From positions 62,001-126,000 of the forward strand of contig NZ_JALJCJ010000008.1 in the NCBI RefSeq assembly GCF_022899935.1: a DNA stretch of 64,000 nucleotides, in the 5' to 3' direction. The notes beneath the pieces are model-generated. The model saw only the letters and a program-made list of their open reading frames with translations, had not been told where the DNA came from and searched no databases. Each line of letters opens with the position of its first letter. The first letter of the stretch is position 1. A program made the translations under genes and the position numbers. Shown here piece by piece: positions 33,230 through 42,004 of this stretch. The stretch comes from Shinella curvata. GTDB taxonomy: Bacteria > Pseudomonadota > Alphaproteobacteria > Rhizobiales > Rhizobiaceae.

Positions 33230-34939
33230 TCACACGAGCGCCCAGTCTTTCGCCTGTCGCCGGCTGTTCCAATAGGTGGCGAAGCGGCCTTCGGCGGCGA
33301 TCAGATCATCGCGCTTACCGGCTTCGACGATACGGCCGCCTTCTACGAAGAGAATATGATCGGCCCTTGCGATCGTTTCGATGCGATGCGCGACGACGAG
33401 AGTGGTATGGTGGCCGAAGCGGGCGAGGGCGGTGGCGACGGCGACTTCGTTGAGCGTATCGAGGCCGCTCGTCGCCTCGTCAAGCAAAAGGATTGGCGCG
33501 TTCTTGAGCAGAGCACGGGCGATGCTGACGCGTTGGCGCTCGCCTCCGGAGAGATTGTTGCCCCCTTCGCCGACCGGCGACTCCCAGCCCCCGAGGCGCT
33601 CCGCGATCTCATCGACCTGCGCTGCGGCTGCGGCCTCGTACCATTCCGCTTCGCTGGCGTCTGGCCGGGCAAGGCGGATATTCTCCGCAATGCCACCTTC
33701 GAAGAGCTGAACATTCTGGAAGACGATCGAGAGTTGATTCATCAGCGTCGCAGGCGTGTAGGCACGCACATCACGACCTGCCACGCGAATTTCACCCTCG
33801 GATACGTCGTGCAGACGGGCGATCAGCGAGAGGATCGTGCTCTTGCCGGACCCCGATGGCCCGACCAGCGCGGTCGTCTTGCCGGCGGGGACCGTGAAGG
33901 TGACGCCGTTGAGGATCGGGGTTCCATTCGCGTTGAAATGCACGTTGAGAAATTGGACGTCCGGGGTGCCGGGCCTGCTGTCCTGCTTAGGAACCGGCTG
34001 GGCAGGGACATCGAGAAGTGCAAGCGTTCGTCCGGCAGCGGCGCGAGTTGATTCGAGCGCGGGGAAGAGTTCCGATAGCGTGTTCAGTGGTTCAAGAAAG
34101 CGGAGCACGACGACGATCAGCGCGACCGTGCGCGCGGCATCCATAGCGCCATCGATATAGAGAAGGGCGAGGACGGTCACCATGGCGACAAGGCTCACCT
34201 GCATGGCAAGCGAAAAGAGCAACGTGCCGGGCAGTGTGAACCAGAGAACGCGCAGCCCTTTGGATTTCTGGGCATCGAGGGCTGCTCCGAGCGGCGTGCC
34301 TTCCGCATCCGTGCGGCCGGCCGCGCGGAGCAGGAGCTGGCTGCGGGCAAACTCCTCCGTGCGAGCGGCGGCCTCGCTTGAGGCGGCAGCGAAATCCGCC
34401 TCGGCCTTGCGCATCAGCCGCCCGCCTAGGAGCAGGGCGCCCAGCAGCAAAGGAGCGGCGGCCAGGGCTGCCACGCCGAGAGGCCAAGCGACGAAAAGAA
34501 GGCCGATGGCAAGGGTGAATGGCAGCGTTAAGGCGATGGAGGCCTGCGTCGCCAGATTGACCGAGCTGGCGAAGAGTTCCGGTACGGCACCTGCCAAGGC
34601 CCGTTTCGCGAGCGCCTGCTGTTCCGCCGCAAACCAGCCGATCGGCAAGGCGAGGAGATGATCGACGAGGCGCTTGTTCATCGATGTCATCATGGCAAAG
34701 CCAAGGTCGAAGGCGCGGATCACCAGAAACCGCTCCAGCATCCAGCCTGCGGCGACGCTTGCCGCGAGCAATCCGAGCCACGGAACGGCACCTTGCGGTT
34801 CCCGTGAAAACAACGCGCCGAGCAAGGGAACGAGCGAAAGAGCGGATGTCGCGCGCAAGACGGCTGCCACGACGACGAAGACCGCAAAGGGCGTCAAGCG
34901 CGGACGAGCTTCCGGCGGCAGCAGAGCGGAGACGATCAC
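33230..34939 (-). CDS. ABC exporter-fold transporter, IrtB-like half
   Basis: 569 residues: an N-terminal six-helix type IV membrane domain (ending near residue 300) and a C-terminal nucleotide-binding domain with Walker A GPSGSGKST, signature LSGGERQRVSIARAL and Walker B ILLLDEATSGLD. It starts with GTG at 34939, overlapping the stop of the SIP-ABC gene by four bases (GTGA), so the two halves are made together as a heterodimer. The mycobacterial counterpart IrtAB has an exporter fold but imports ferric mycobactin/carboxymycobactin. A comparable import role is inferred from the TonB receptor at the head of this operon. Export of a siderophore is the alternative. Confidence 0.88.
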   Translation of the reverse strand: MIVSALLPPEARPRLTPFAVFVVVAAVLRATSALSLVPLLGALFSREPQGAVPWLGLLAASVAAGWMLERFLVIRAFDLGFAMMTSMNKRLVDHLLALPIGWFAAEQQALAKRALAGAVPELFASSVNLATQASIALTLPFTLAIGLLFVAWPLGVAALAAAPLLLGALLLGGRLMRKAEADFAAASSEAAARTEEFARSQLLLRAAGRTDAEGTPLGAALDAQKSKGLRVLWFTLPGTLLFSLAMQVSLVAMVTVLALLYIDGAMDAARTVALIVVVLRFLEPLNTLSELFPALESTRAAAGRTLALLDVPAQPVPKQDSRPGTPDVQFLNVHFNANGTPILNGVTFTVPAGKTTALVGPSGSGKSTILSLIARLHDVSEGEIRVAGRDVRAYTPATLMNQLSIVFQNVQLFEGGIAENIRLARPDASEAEWYEAAAAAQVDEIAERLGGWESPVGEGGNNLSGGERQRVSIARALLKNAPILLLDEATSGLDTLNEVAVATALARFGHHTTLVVAHRIETIARADHILFVEGGRIVEAGKRDDLIAAEGRFATYWNSRRQAKDWALV

Positions 34940-37494
34940 GATGTTTTCCTTTCGCCGGCCTGCCAGAGGTCGCGATAGAGGCCGGGCTCGGCCATCAGTG
35001 CCGCATGGGTGCCTTGCTGGACAATGCGTCCGCGATCCATGACGGCGATACGATCAGCGTGCACCACGGTGTGAAGCCGGTGCGCCACGACGAGCACCGT
35101 GCGCTTGCCGATAAGCGCGCCGAGTGCCTGTTGTACGAGATGTTCGGATTCGGGATCGGCGAAGGCTGTCGCCTCGTCGAGCACGAGGATCGGAGGATCG
35201 GCGATGAGCGCGCGGGCGATGGAAAGGCGCTGCGCCTCGCCGCCGGAGAGCTGGATATCCTCGCCGACGATGCTGTCGTAGCCTCTCGGTGCCTCGGTGA
35301 TGCGCTGGTGGATGTGGGCGGCGCAGGCGGCTGCTTCGATTTCGGCCTGGCTCGCGTCCGGACGCGAAAGCGCGATGTTCTCACGCAGCGTTCCCTTGAT
35401 GAGGCGCACATCCTGGAAGACAAAGCCGACGGTGCGCTGGAGAACCTGCGGATTGATATCGCGGATGTCGATTTCCGTTTCTCCGGCAACTAGCCGGATT
35501 GCACCTTCCGTCACGTCGTGGAAGCGGCCCGGCAGGCCGGCGAGGGTGGATTTGCCGGCTCCGCTAGGGCCAACCAGAGCCGTCAGTGTGCCGGGCGCCA
35601 GGATGAGGTCGATATCCTGAAGCACCGGCTTGCGCGGACGATAGCCGAAGCCGACCTTCTGGAAGCGCAGACCGAGCGAGCCGGGCGAGAGCGCGCGAAG
35701 CGAACGGCTACGGTCGAGTTCCGGCGCCTCGAGCAATGTTCCGATGCGGTTTGCGGCTTGCCTGGCCTCGCGCATCGGCACGAAGCCGTACATGACGGCG
35801 GTGATCTGCGTGCCGAAGGCCGTGCCGAGAAAGAGGAAGGGCAGGAGATCGGCTGGTAGCATGGCTCCGGAAAGGATGCGCCAGCACCCGGCGGCCGTTA
35901 TGAGGAGGAGGAAGGCCGGTGGTTGGATGGCGAGTTGCGCGGCGACCTTGCGTCCGGCCATCGGGCGCTGCCAGCCATTGAGGAAGGCCGCCTGGCCATT
36001 CAGCACTTTGCGCACCGCGTCTGCGTTTCCGCCGAAGACGCGCACGACAGGCAGGGCCTCGATAAAGGCACTGGCCGCGGCATTAGCGCGCTTCGTCCAG
36101 TCCGCATATTCCACCAGCTTGTCCGCGACGCCGCGCATCATGTGAGCGAAGAGACCGACAAACGCCAGGAGCGGAAGGAAGAGCAAGCCGGCGAGCGCCG
36201 CGTCCACCGTGAAGAGATAGGTGATAACGGCGAGCGGCGTGACGATCCCCGCGACGACGTCGGGCACGGCATGGGTCACCATATAGTGCAATCGTCCGGC
36301 ATCCTCCTGCACCGCCTGATGCACGCTGGCGGCATTGCGATCGGTAAACCAGCCGAGCGGCAGACGGGCGAGCTTGGCGACGACCGACCGGCGCAGGTCG
36401 TGGCCGAAGCGGGCGTCCACCGCATGCAGCCAGACCATCAGCACGGTCGAGAGCAATGCGGCGCCGCCGAAAAGGCCAAGCGTCCAAAAGATCAGCGGCG
36501 TCAGCGTTTCCGAATTCGCCTCACCTGCCAGCAATCGGCGCCCGAGCTCGGCGAGCAGCACCAGCGGCGCAAGCTGCATGAGTGAAATGACGGCCTGCAG
36601 CACGCCGGCGGCGCGCAGCTTCCAGCGCAACGAGGCGAGCAGTTCCTGTCCGCCTTGCGAACGCCAGCGTGGTGGCGTCTTCTGCAGGGTCTCGGCAGGC
36701 TGCGGCAGGGCGGGTGCGGTGACCGGAGCTGTCGTTTCGGTTTCGTCTCTGCCGGTCTCCTTGCGCAGGCGCATTGCCTTCCCGCGCATCCAGTAGGCGG
36801 TATGCCTGATATCGGCGAGCGGAAAGCCGTGCACGCGGTTGAGCGTCGCGCGCAGCTCCTTGATCGCGGCGTGCTCGGCGGCGACCCACGCATACCAGTT
36901 CGACCAGTCCCGTGCAGGAACGGCCGCGGCGAGCGCGCCGGTGCCGTCCCCTGTCCAGAACACCTGCGCGCCCGGATGGAATGTCACGGGGATATCGCGG
37001 TCGCCGGGCAGCTGGGCCTGAAGGATGACAATAACGGCCACTTCCGACGGCAGCACGGAAAGAATGCCGTTGATGGCCGGGATGGCCGCCGGATCGCCCA
37101 TCAGCAGGTAACCTTCCGGATTTTCCGGCGGCTCGAATTTCTGGAACATGTAGTAGGAGGCGTTGATCGTATCGCCGGGCTTGGCCGCTGCTGCCCAGGC
37201 GGAGGCCGGCCCCATCGGCTCATGCAGCACGAAGTCGAAACTCACTTCGCCCGTCGCAGCATCGGGATCGACCAGCGTATAGCCGCGCTGGTGCACCTTG
37301 GCCGGATCCTCGGGGTCAGGCGCCCAAAGGCGGACATAGCTTGCTGTCGGCGTCTCTCGCCCGTCGATCATGGTCGGGGCGGAGAAGCGGATGCGGCGAA
37401 AGCCGAGCGTGAGGTTGGTTGCCGAGATCACGGTCATGACGTGATCGGTGGCCCCAAGCGCCTTCATCATCGTCCGTTGAAAACGCGCGCCCAT
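34936..37494 (-). CDS. Siderophore-interacting (SIP) domain fused to ABC transporter, IrtA-like
   Basis: 852 residues. Residues ~10-265 are a siderophore-interacting flavoreductase domain: RRIRFSAP, the FAD-binding RGYTLVDPDA, HEPMGPASAWAAAAKPGD, YLLMGDPAAIPAINGILS and the C-terminal RHTAYWMRGKA. After a Pro-rich linker come six membrane helices (~290-590) and a nucleotide-binding domain with Walker A GPSGAGKST (about residue 645), signature LSGGEAQRLSIARAL and Walker B ILVLDEATAFAD. In Mycobacterium IrtA this arrangement reduces and imports ferric siderophore. Start: ATG at 37494 with GAGG upstream; the longer frame to 37698 runs into the receptor gene. It lies between the TonB receptor and the IrtB-like half. 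Confidence 0.9.
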   Translation of the reverse strand: MGARFQRTMMKALGATDHVMTVISATNLTLGFRRIRFSAPTMIDGRETPTASYVRLWAPDPEDPAKVHQRGYTLVDPDAATGEVSFDFVLHEPMGPASAWAAAAKPGDTINASYYMFQKFEPPENPEGYLLMGDPAAIPAINGILSVLPSEVAVIVILQAQLPGDRDIPVTFHPGAQVFWTGDGTGALAAAVPARDWSNWYAWVAAEHAAIKELRATLNRVHGFPLADIRHTAYWMRGKAMRLRKETGRDETETTAPVTAPALPQPAETLQKTPPRWRSQGGQELLASLRWKLRAAGVLQAVISLMQLAPLVLLAELGRRLLAGEANSETLTPLIFWTLGLFGGAALLSTVLMVWLHAVDARFGHDLRRSVVAKLARLPLGWFTDRNAASVHQAVQEDAGRLHYMVTHAVPDVVAGIVTPLAVITYLFTVDAALAGLLFLPLLAFVGLFAHMMRGVADKLVEYADWTKRANAAASAFIEALPVVRVFGGNADAVRKVLNGQAAFLNGWQRPMAGRKVAAQLAIQPPAFLLLITAAGCWRILSGAMLPADLLPFLFLGTAFGTQITAVMYGFVPMREARQAANRIGTLLEAPELDRSRSLRALSPGSLGLRFQKVGFGYRPRKPVLQDIDLILAPGTLTALVGPSGAGKSTLAGLPGRFHDVTEGAIRLVAGETEIDIRDINPQVLQRTVGFVFQDVRLIKGTLRENIALSRPDASQAEIEAAACAAHIHQRITEAPRGYDSIVGEDIQLSGGEAQRLSIARALIADPPILVLDEATAFADPESEHLVQQALGALIGKRTVLVVAHRLHTVVHADRIAVMDRGRIVQQGTHAALMAEPGLYRDLWQAGERKTS

Positions 37495-37522
37495 CAGCGG
37501 CCTCGCGGAAAAACGGCGAAAT

Positions 37523-37549
37523 CCAGCCCGACCGACGTGGCCGGGCTGG
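37523..37549 (-). terminator. Hairpin between receptor 2 and the SIP-ABC gene
   Basis: CCAGCCCG (37523-37530) pairs perfectly with CGGGCTGG (37542-37549), followed downstream on the minus strand by a T5 run some ten bases away. It probably attenuates rather than ends transcription, lowering transporter relative to receptor expression. Confidence 0.5.
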
Positions 37550-37570
37550 GCAGGATTACAGCAGCCGTCC

Positions 37571-39736
37571 TTACCACTTGATCGTCGCTCCAAGGCCAAC
37601 GACGCGGCCGCGGCCGACATAAGCTGCCGTCGTGCCCGGCTGGAACGCGAAGGCATAGGACAGCGGATGCTCGTCGAGCAGGTTGCGGCCGAAGGCATAG
37701 ACCTTCAGATTGTCCTTCTCCCATCCGATTTCCGCATTCACGATATGATAGGCATCCATCTTCGCGTTGTTCTGGATGTCGGAATAGCGTGTACCGACAT
37801 ATTGGTAGCTCGCACTGGCTAGGAACTCGCCGGCCAAGCCGAGCACATCGGCGTCCGTGCGATAGTTGAGGCCGACATTGGCGGAGAAGCCCGGCACCTG
37901 CGGCACCTCGTTGCCTTCCAGCGCGCCGGCGAGCAGCGACTGCGGGATGACGTCGACGAGGCGCGAATTGATGAGCGCGCCGCCGACGGTGAGGTCAAGC
38001 CCGTCGGCAATGGTGGCAATCACGTTGGCTTCGACGCCGTAGCTCTCGAAGGCCTGGTTCGTCATGAAGGGCAGCAGCGTCACCGGGTCGAAGCCTGTCA
38101 GCTGGCCATCCTTCACGTCATTGTAGAAGACTGCGCCGCTGACCCGGATCGCATCGTTCAGCTCGGCCTTGGTGCCGATCTCATAGGTCCAGGAGGTTGC
38201 CGGCAAGAAGGGCGTCGAAGGCAGGCCGAAGCCGGCATAGGCTGTCGTCTTCTCGAAGCCGCCGGAGGAATAGCCGCGCGCGATGGAGGCGTAGCTCATC
38301 GCGCGGTCGTTCCATTCGTAGGACAACGCCATGCGGCCCGTCAGATAGGTGTCGCTGAATTCATTGCTCTGGGCGAAGGCGGGCACTGTGCCGGGGAAGC
38401 CGTTCGAGACGTAGTTGGCGTCGAGCGTCTGCTTGTCATGGGCCAGGCGCAGGCCGCCGGAAAGCGTGAAACGATCATTGAGCGGCACCGCCGCGTCAGC
38501 AAAGGCGGCGATCGTCTGGCTGTTGATCTCGTTGTCGAACGTGCCGTTCAATGTCGGCGAGAAGCTGCCGACATCCTGCAAACGGTGGGTCGTGAAATCA
38601 GATTTGAAGTAGTTGGCGCCGACCACCCACTGCACGGGAGCATCCTCGTGCGAGTTGAGGCGGACCTCCTGGTTGAAGATGCGTTCGTGGTCGTCGTAGC
38701 TGACCTTTTGCGTATTGGGATCGTTGAAAAACGACGGCGGCAGGCCGGTGATGCTCGAGAAGATGAAGGCGTCGGTGAAATCACCGGTATTGTGCAGTTT
38801 GATGTCCTGATAGCTCGTCGTCGATGTCAGGATGAAGGGCTCGAATTCCTTTGTGACCTTGATCGAGCCATGGGCGATCTGCTGGCGGTTGATCGGCGTC
38901 GTGTCGGCGCCGCTCATTGGGAAGTCGGGCGATTCCATCAACAGGAAGGCGGAGTTGTGCCGCGTGTCCTTGGAGAAACCACCTGTGAGATCGATGGTGA
39001 AACTGTCATCCGGCGTGAAGCGCAGTGTGCCACGCGCCGCCCCGAGCTTCGCGCCGCCTTCATCTTTGCCGGTGATCGGGTTCGGGATATCGCCATCGAA
39101 CTTCTGCAGCCGCAGCGTCGCGCGGCCGGCCAGCACATCATCGACCAGCCAGCCGCCCGTCGTGCCCTCGATGAAAGCATGGCCGTTGGTGCCGATCTCG
39201 GTGCTGAGAATGGTTTCCTGCGTTCCGTCGGCGGGCTTGCTCACCACGTTGATTGCGCCGGCAAAGGCGTTTCGGCCGAAGGTCGTGCCCTGCGGGCCGC
39301 GCAGCACTTCGACCTGCTCGACGTCGAGGAAGGGGGCGCCGATGGCCGAAAGCGTCGTCGGTACACCATCGACGGAAAGACCGATGACGCTGTCGAGTGA
39401 ATTCATCGCCGAACCGAGTGTCGAGAGACCGCGCATAGTCATGTAGCTCTCGCCAAAGCGGCCGAAGTCCAGGAAGTTCGTTCCGGGGGTCTGGCGGGCG
39501 ACGTCGCCGATCGGATCGAGCGAGGACGGTTTCACGTTTTCCGGGCCGAGGATCGTCGTGGCGACGGGTAGCGAGGCATCGTCCTGCGGCCGTTTCGTAC
39601 CGGTGACGACGACGGCTTCGAGCGTCGTTGTCTCCTCGGCCTGCTGGGCGCGTGCCTGGCCGCTCGCCGCGATGGTGAAACCTAGAGCCGCAAACGCCGT
39701 GGTGGAAACCAGTCGTGCGCGTGAAATCGTATTCAT
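37571..39736 (-). CDS. TonB-dependent outer-membrane receptor
   Basis: 721 residues. Signal peptide MNTISRARLVSTTAFAALGF with cleavage after GQARA. The TonB box is TTLEAVVVTGTKR. Plug motifs: SYMTMRGLSTLG, IGLSVDGVPTTLS, VEVLRGPQGTTFGRNAFAGA. The barrel ends in GRGRVVGLGATIKW with terminal Trp. It is the head of an operon with the SIP-ABC and IrtB-like genes and lies behind its own AraC regulator. Ligand probably a ferric siderophore; specificity cannot be read from sequence. Start: ATG at 39736, where the signal peptide begins; the longer frame to 39835 is not family-like. Confidence 0.93.
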   Translation of the reverse strand: MNTISRARLVSTTAFAALGFTIAASGQARAQQAEETTTLEAVVVTGTKRPQDDASLPVATTILGPENVKPSSLDPIGDVARQTPGTNFLDFGRFGESYMTMRGLSTLGSAMNSLDSVIGLSVDGVPTTLSAIGAPFLDVEQVEVLRGPQGTTFGRNAFAGAINVVSKPADGTQETILSTEIGTNGHAFIEGTTGGWLVDDVLAGRATLRLQKFDGDIPNPITGKDEGGAKLGAARGTLRFTPDDSFTIDLTGGFSKDTRHNSAFLLMESPDFPMSGADTTPINRQQIAHGSIKVTKEFEPFILTSTTSYQDIKLHNTGDFTDAFIFSSITGLPPSFFNDPNTQKVSYDDHERIFNQEVRLNSHEDAPVQWVVGANYFKSDFTTHRLQDVGSFSPTLNGTFDNEINSQTIAAFADAAVPLNDRFTLSGGLRLAHDKQTLDANYVSNGFPGTVPAFAQSNEFSDTYLTGRMALSYEWNDRAMSYASIARGYSSGGFEKTTAYAGFGLPSTPFLPATSWTYEIGTKAELNDAIRVSGAVFYNDVKDGQLTGFDPVTLLPFMTNQAFESYGVEANVIATIADGLDLTVGGALINSRLVDVIPQSLLAGALEGNEVPQVPGFSANVGLNYRTDADVLGLAGEFLASASYQYVGTRYSDIQNNAKMDAYHIVNAEIGWEKDNLKVYAFGRNLLDEHPLSYAFAFQPGTTAAYVGRGRVVGLGATIKW

Positions 39737-39807
39737 ATGCCTGTCCCCGAGTCCATGATGGATGTCACAAATAGCGGTTCGGGCATTCTTGAGGATAGAA
39801 CTCGACT

Positions 39808-39841
39808 TTCGCGCAACGCAGGCAAACATTCGCAAAACGCA
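39808..39841 (-). promoter_or_regulatory. Direct repeat with 21-bp period upstream of receptor 2
   Basis: TTCGC-N2-AACGCA occurs at 39808-39820 and 39829-39841 on the plus strand, again exactly 21 bp apart, 72-105 bases upstream of the receptor start and just below an AraC gene. The sequence differs from the repeat at receptor 1, as expected if each AraC protein has its own site. Confidence 0.6.
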
Positions 39842-39882
39842 AAAGTTTGCCGCGCGCCTCAGCTCGGCCGCATCTGGGCGTG

Positions 39883-40863
39883 CTACCGATGTTCCGATCG
39901 CGGCGGATGGCCGAAATGCTTGCGGTAGGCGGCGCTGAATGCGGATGGCCGGGAGAAGCCGACGCGACGACCGGCTTCCGCCACCGATAGCCGGTATTCC
40001 TGAAGCAGGATCCTCGCCATCATCAGCCGTTGTTCACGCACATGGGCGAAGATCGTCCGGCCGAACGCGGCCTTGAAATTGGACTGCAGGGTCGTGACGT
40101 TGATGCCGACGCGACGCGCCAGCTCCAGCGTTGTCGGCGTGTTGACGAGGTCGCCGTCGAGAATTTCGCGGGCATGCACCACCCGGTCGTATTCGCGCCG
40201 TCCAAGAAGAGCGAGGAGGCGCCGTTCATCCTTCAGCGTCTGCGCCACCTCGATCACATAGGCGAGCGCATTGCTTTCAAGAAACAAACGGCCGAGATGG
40301 CCACCATAGGGATGGTCGAGGCAGTGCCGGGCAATCTCGCCGACGCGCGGCGAATGGGTGATGGCCGCCGTCCGGAAGCCGCCGGTCATCAGCTCGCGCA
40401 ACGCGCTGATGCCATCGTCATCCATGTCGTCGCCGAACCGGTCGAAGAAGGTGGACTGCAGCACAAAGCCGGCCGTACGAAAATTCCGTCCACGCTCCAG
40501 CGGTGTCGTGTAGCGGATGGGCCGGTCGAAGCCCATCAGATTGACCTGATGCGGTTGGCGAACAAAACTGCCGTAGCCTTCGACCTCAGTGCGGACGGGG
40601 TCACCCGAAAGCATGATGCCGCAGACGAGGGCCGGCTCCATCTCGACGGCGAAACTCTGGTCACTGATGTAGGTGACATCCCCCGCGCTGAGCATCAGGC
40701 CCTGCTGGACCTCATGAGCTAGAAGACGCCCCGTATAAATAGGGGTTTCCAACACCTGCGGTGCCATGTCGATCGGTTCGACACCAAGCGCGAACTCGGC
40801 GCCAAGCCGAACAAGATCGCTTGGCGTCATGCCGCCTGGTGGTATCAGGTTGTCTAAGCTCAT
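39883..40863 (-). CDS. AraC-family regulator, siderophore-sensing (PchR-like) type
   Basis: 326 residues. The C-terminal pair of helix-turn-helix units is TTLELARRVGINVTTLQSNF and LSVAEAGRRVGFSRPSAFSA. The variant first unit (G-I-N-x-T-x-L-x-x-x-F) is that of PchR-type regulators that bind ferric siderophore. The N-terminal half is a beta-rich sensing domain (TYISDQSFAVEMEPALVCGI). It lies upstream of and co-directional with receptor 2 and should activate that operon. A TGA-N9-TCA box sits 46 bases before its start codon. Confidence 0.9.
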   Translation of the reverse strand: MSLDNLIPPGGMTPSDLVRLGAEFALGVEPIDMAPQVLETPIYTGRLLAHEVQQGLMLSAGDVTYISDQSFAVEMEPALVCGIMLSGDPVRTEVEGYGSFVRQPHQVNLMGFDRPIRYTTPLERGRNFRTAGFVLQSTFFDRFGDDMDDDGISALRELMTGGFRTAAITHSPRVGEIARHCLDHPYGGHLGRLFLESNALAYVIEVAQTLKDERRLLALLGRREYDRVVHAREILDGDLVNTPTTLELARRVGINVTTLQSNFKAAFGRTIFAHVREQRLMMARILLQEYRLSVAEAGRRVGFSRPSAFSAAYRKHFGHPPRSEHR

Positions 40864-41312
40864 ACCGACTGCGCTCTACCCCGCGTATCGGACGAAGGTA
40901 TGATAACTTGACTAGAAAAGTCAAATTTATCTGCGTTCCATTGTTCAGCGGGTTCAAATCCTCGCGCAGCAATTCCATCGAACTCATCATGGAATATGCC
41001 GCATCCAACAGGAGCATCAGGTTCACCGCAATGGCTGGATGCGGCGGGGCCAGGTTGCTGAGGGCCGCTTCCGCTTTGCAAGGCTGGAAAATCGGCGGCT
41101 GTCGGAAATGCTCTATCTCTGTGCGGCGGCAATGCCCCGCTGGGGCCGTTTCAGGCGGCTTGTTCATGAGGTCTCAGCAGGGTTTTCCCTCAAAACCCAT
41201 TTCGACGGCGACGCACCACGGCGATGTGCCATGGCGTACATGCGCGTGAGACACATGGACCAAGCGATTTCAATGTCGTATCTAGGGAGATAGAAATTGA
41301 TGGTTATGCCCC
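40864..41312. other. Intergenic region between AraC and TetR genes
   Basis: About 450 bases with the divergent promoters of the AraC and TetR genes and the IRO box near its left end. Frames of up to ~150 codons occur on both strands, but none resembles a protein family or has matching codon character. Confidence 0.45.
40909..40923. promoter_or_regulatory. Iron-responsive operator, TGA-N9-TCA
   Basis: TGACTAGAAAAGTCA, part of the larger dyad TTGACT-N5-AGTCAA at 40908-40924, lies upstream of the AraC gene. It fits the RirA-bound IRO consensus and resembles the box at 32650. Confidence 0.62.
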
Positions 41313-41948
41313 ATGCCAAAGCCAATCTCGGAAATCCGTCGCCCGGAGATCGTCCAGGCCGCCTTGAAGGTTATCAATGACCGCGGGTTGCCAATACCAT
41401 CCTACGATCAGGTCGCCGATGAAGCGGATATGTCGAGGCAGTTGATCAGGCACTATTTTCCTGACCCGGAGCAGCTGATGGTCGCCGTTTGCGATGCGCT
41501 CGCGGAGCGTTATCGCGAGTGCCTGATGCAGGGCATAATTGCGGCGAATGCCACAGAGCGCCTGCCGATGTTTCTCGATTTCTATTTCAATTTTCTGGCT
41601 GGCAAGGGTTTGCGCAAGCCTGCAGATGACGCCGTCTACGATGCCATGTTCTCGCTCGCGGCCGCATCGCCAGCAGTTCGCGCAAATCTGAGGGAACAGT
41701 ACCATATTCTCCAGTTCACCATTGCCCACGAAGTACAGATCAGCAATCCCTCGCTGAGCCAGCCGGCTTGCAAGGAGATAGGCTTCCTGTTCGTCAGCCT
41801 GATGTATGGGCATTGGAAAATGGTGGCGACACTCGGCTTCAGCGAGGAATACAATGCAGTTACCCGAGCCGCCGTCGATCGGCTGATTGCTTCCTACCTC
41901 GGCCATTATATCGACCCATCGGACATCGGGCCGCCGTTGTCTGCATGA
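41313..41948 (+). CDS. TetR-family transcriptional regulator
   Basis: 211 residues. The N-terminal helix-turn-helix is RRPEIVQAALKVINDRGLPI then YDQVADEADMSRQLIRHYFP, the TetR signature (A-x4-S...L-Y-x-H/YF). The remainder is an all-helical ligand domain without recognisable subfamily. BetI-like spacing is seen in the DNA-binding part. It is convergent with the RTX protease gene and has no obvious partner; the divergent AraC gene is 449 bases away. The target is unknown. Confidence 0.88.
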   Translation: MPKPISEIRRPEIVQAALKVINDRGLPIPSYDQVADEADMSRQLIRHYFPDPEQLMVAVCDALAERYRECLMQGIIAANATERLPMFLDFYFNFLAGKGLRKPADDAVYDAMFSLAAASPAVRANLREQYHILQFTIAHEVQISNPSLSQPACKEIGFLFVSLMYGHWKMVATLGFSEEYNAVTRAAVDRLIASYLGHYIDPSDIGPPLSA

Positions 41949-41952
41949 CACG

Positions 41953-42003
41953 GCTCACACGAAATCGTGAGCTCCCATCGGTCCTGCCAAGACGTTTGTC
42001 TTG
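41953..42003. terminator. Two tandem hairpins between convergent genes
   Basis: GCTCAC (41953-41958)/GTGAGC (41967-41972) and CAAGAC (41988-41993)/GTCTTG (41998-42003) form two perfect 6-bp stems. The second begins right after the protease stop codon. T-runs are weak, so strength is uncertain, but position suits ending both converging transcripts. Confidence 0.5.
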
Positions 42004-42004
42004 C

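Noticed and set aside
40860-41249. Frames of 90-160 codons in both directions between the AraC and TetR genes
   Set aside because: No family resemblance or ribosome-binding site; the stretch is better read as a promoter region with an iron box.
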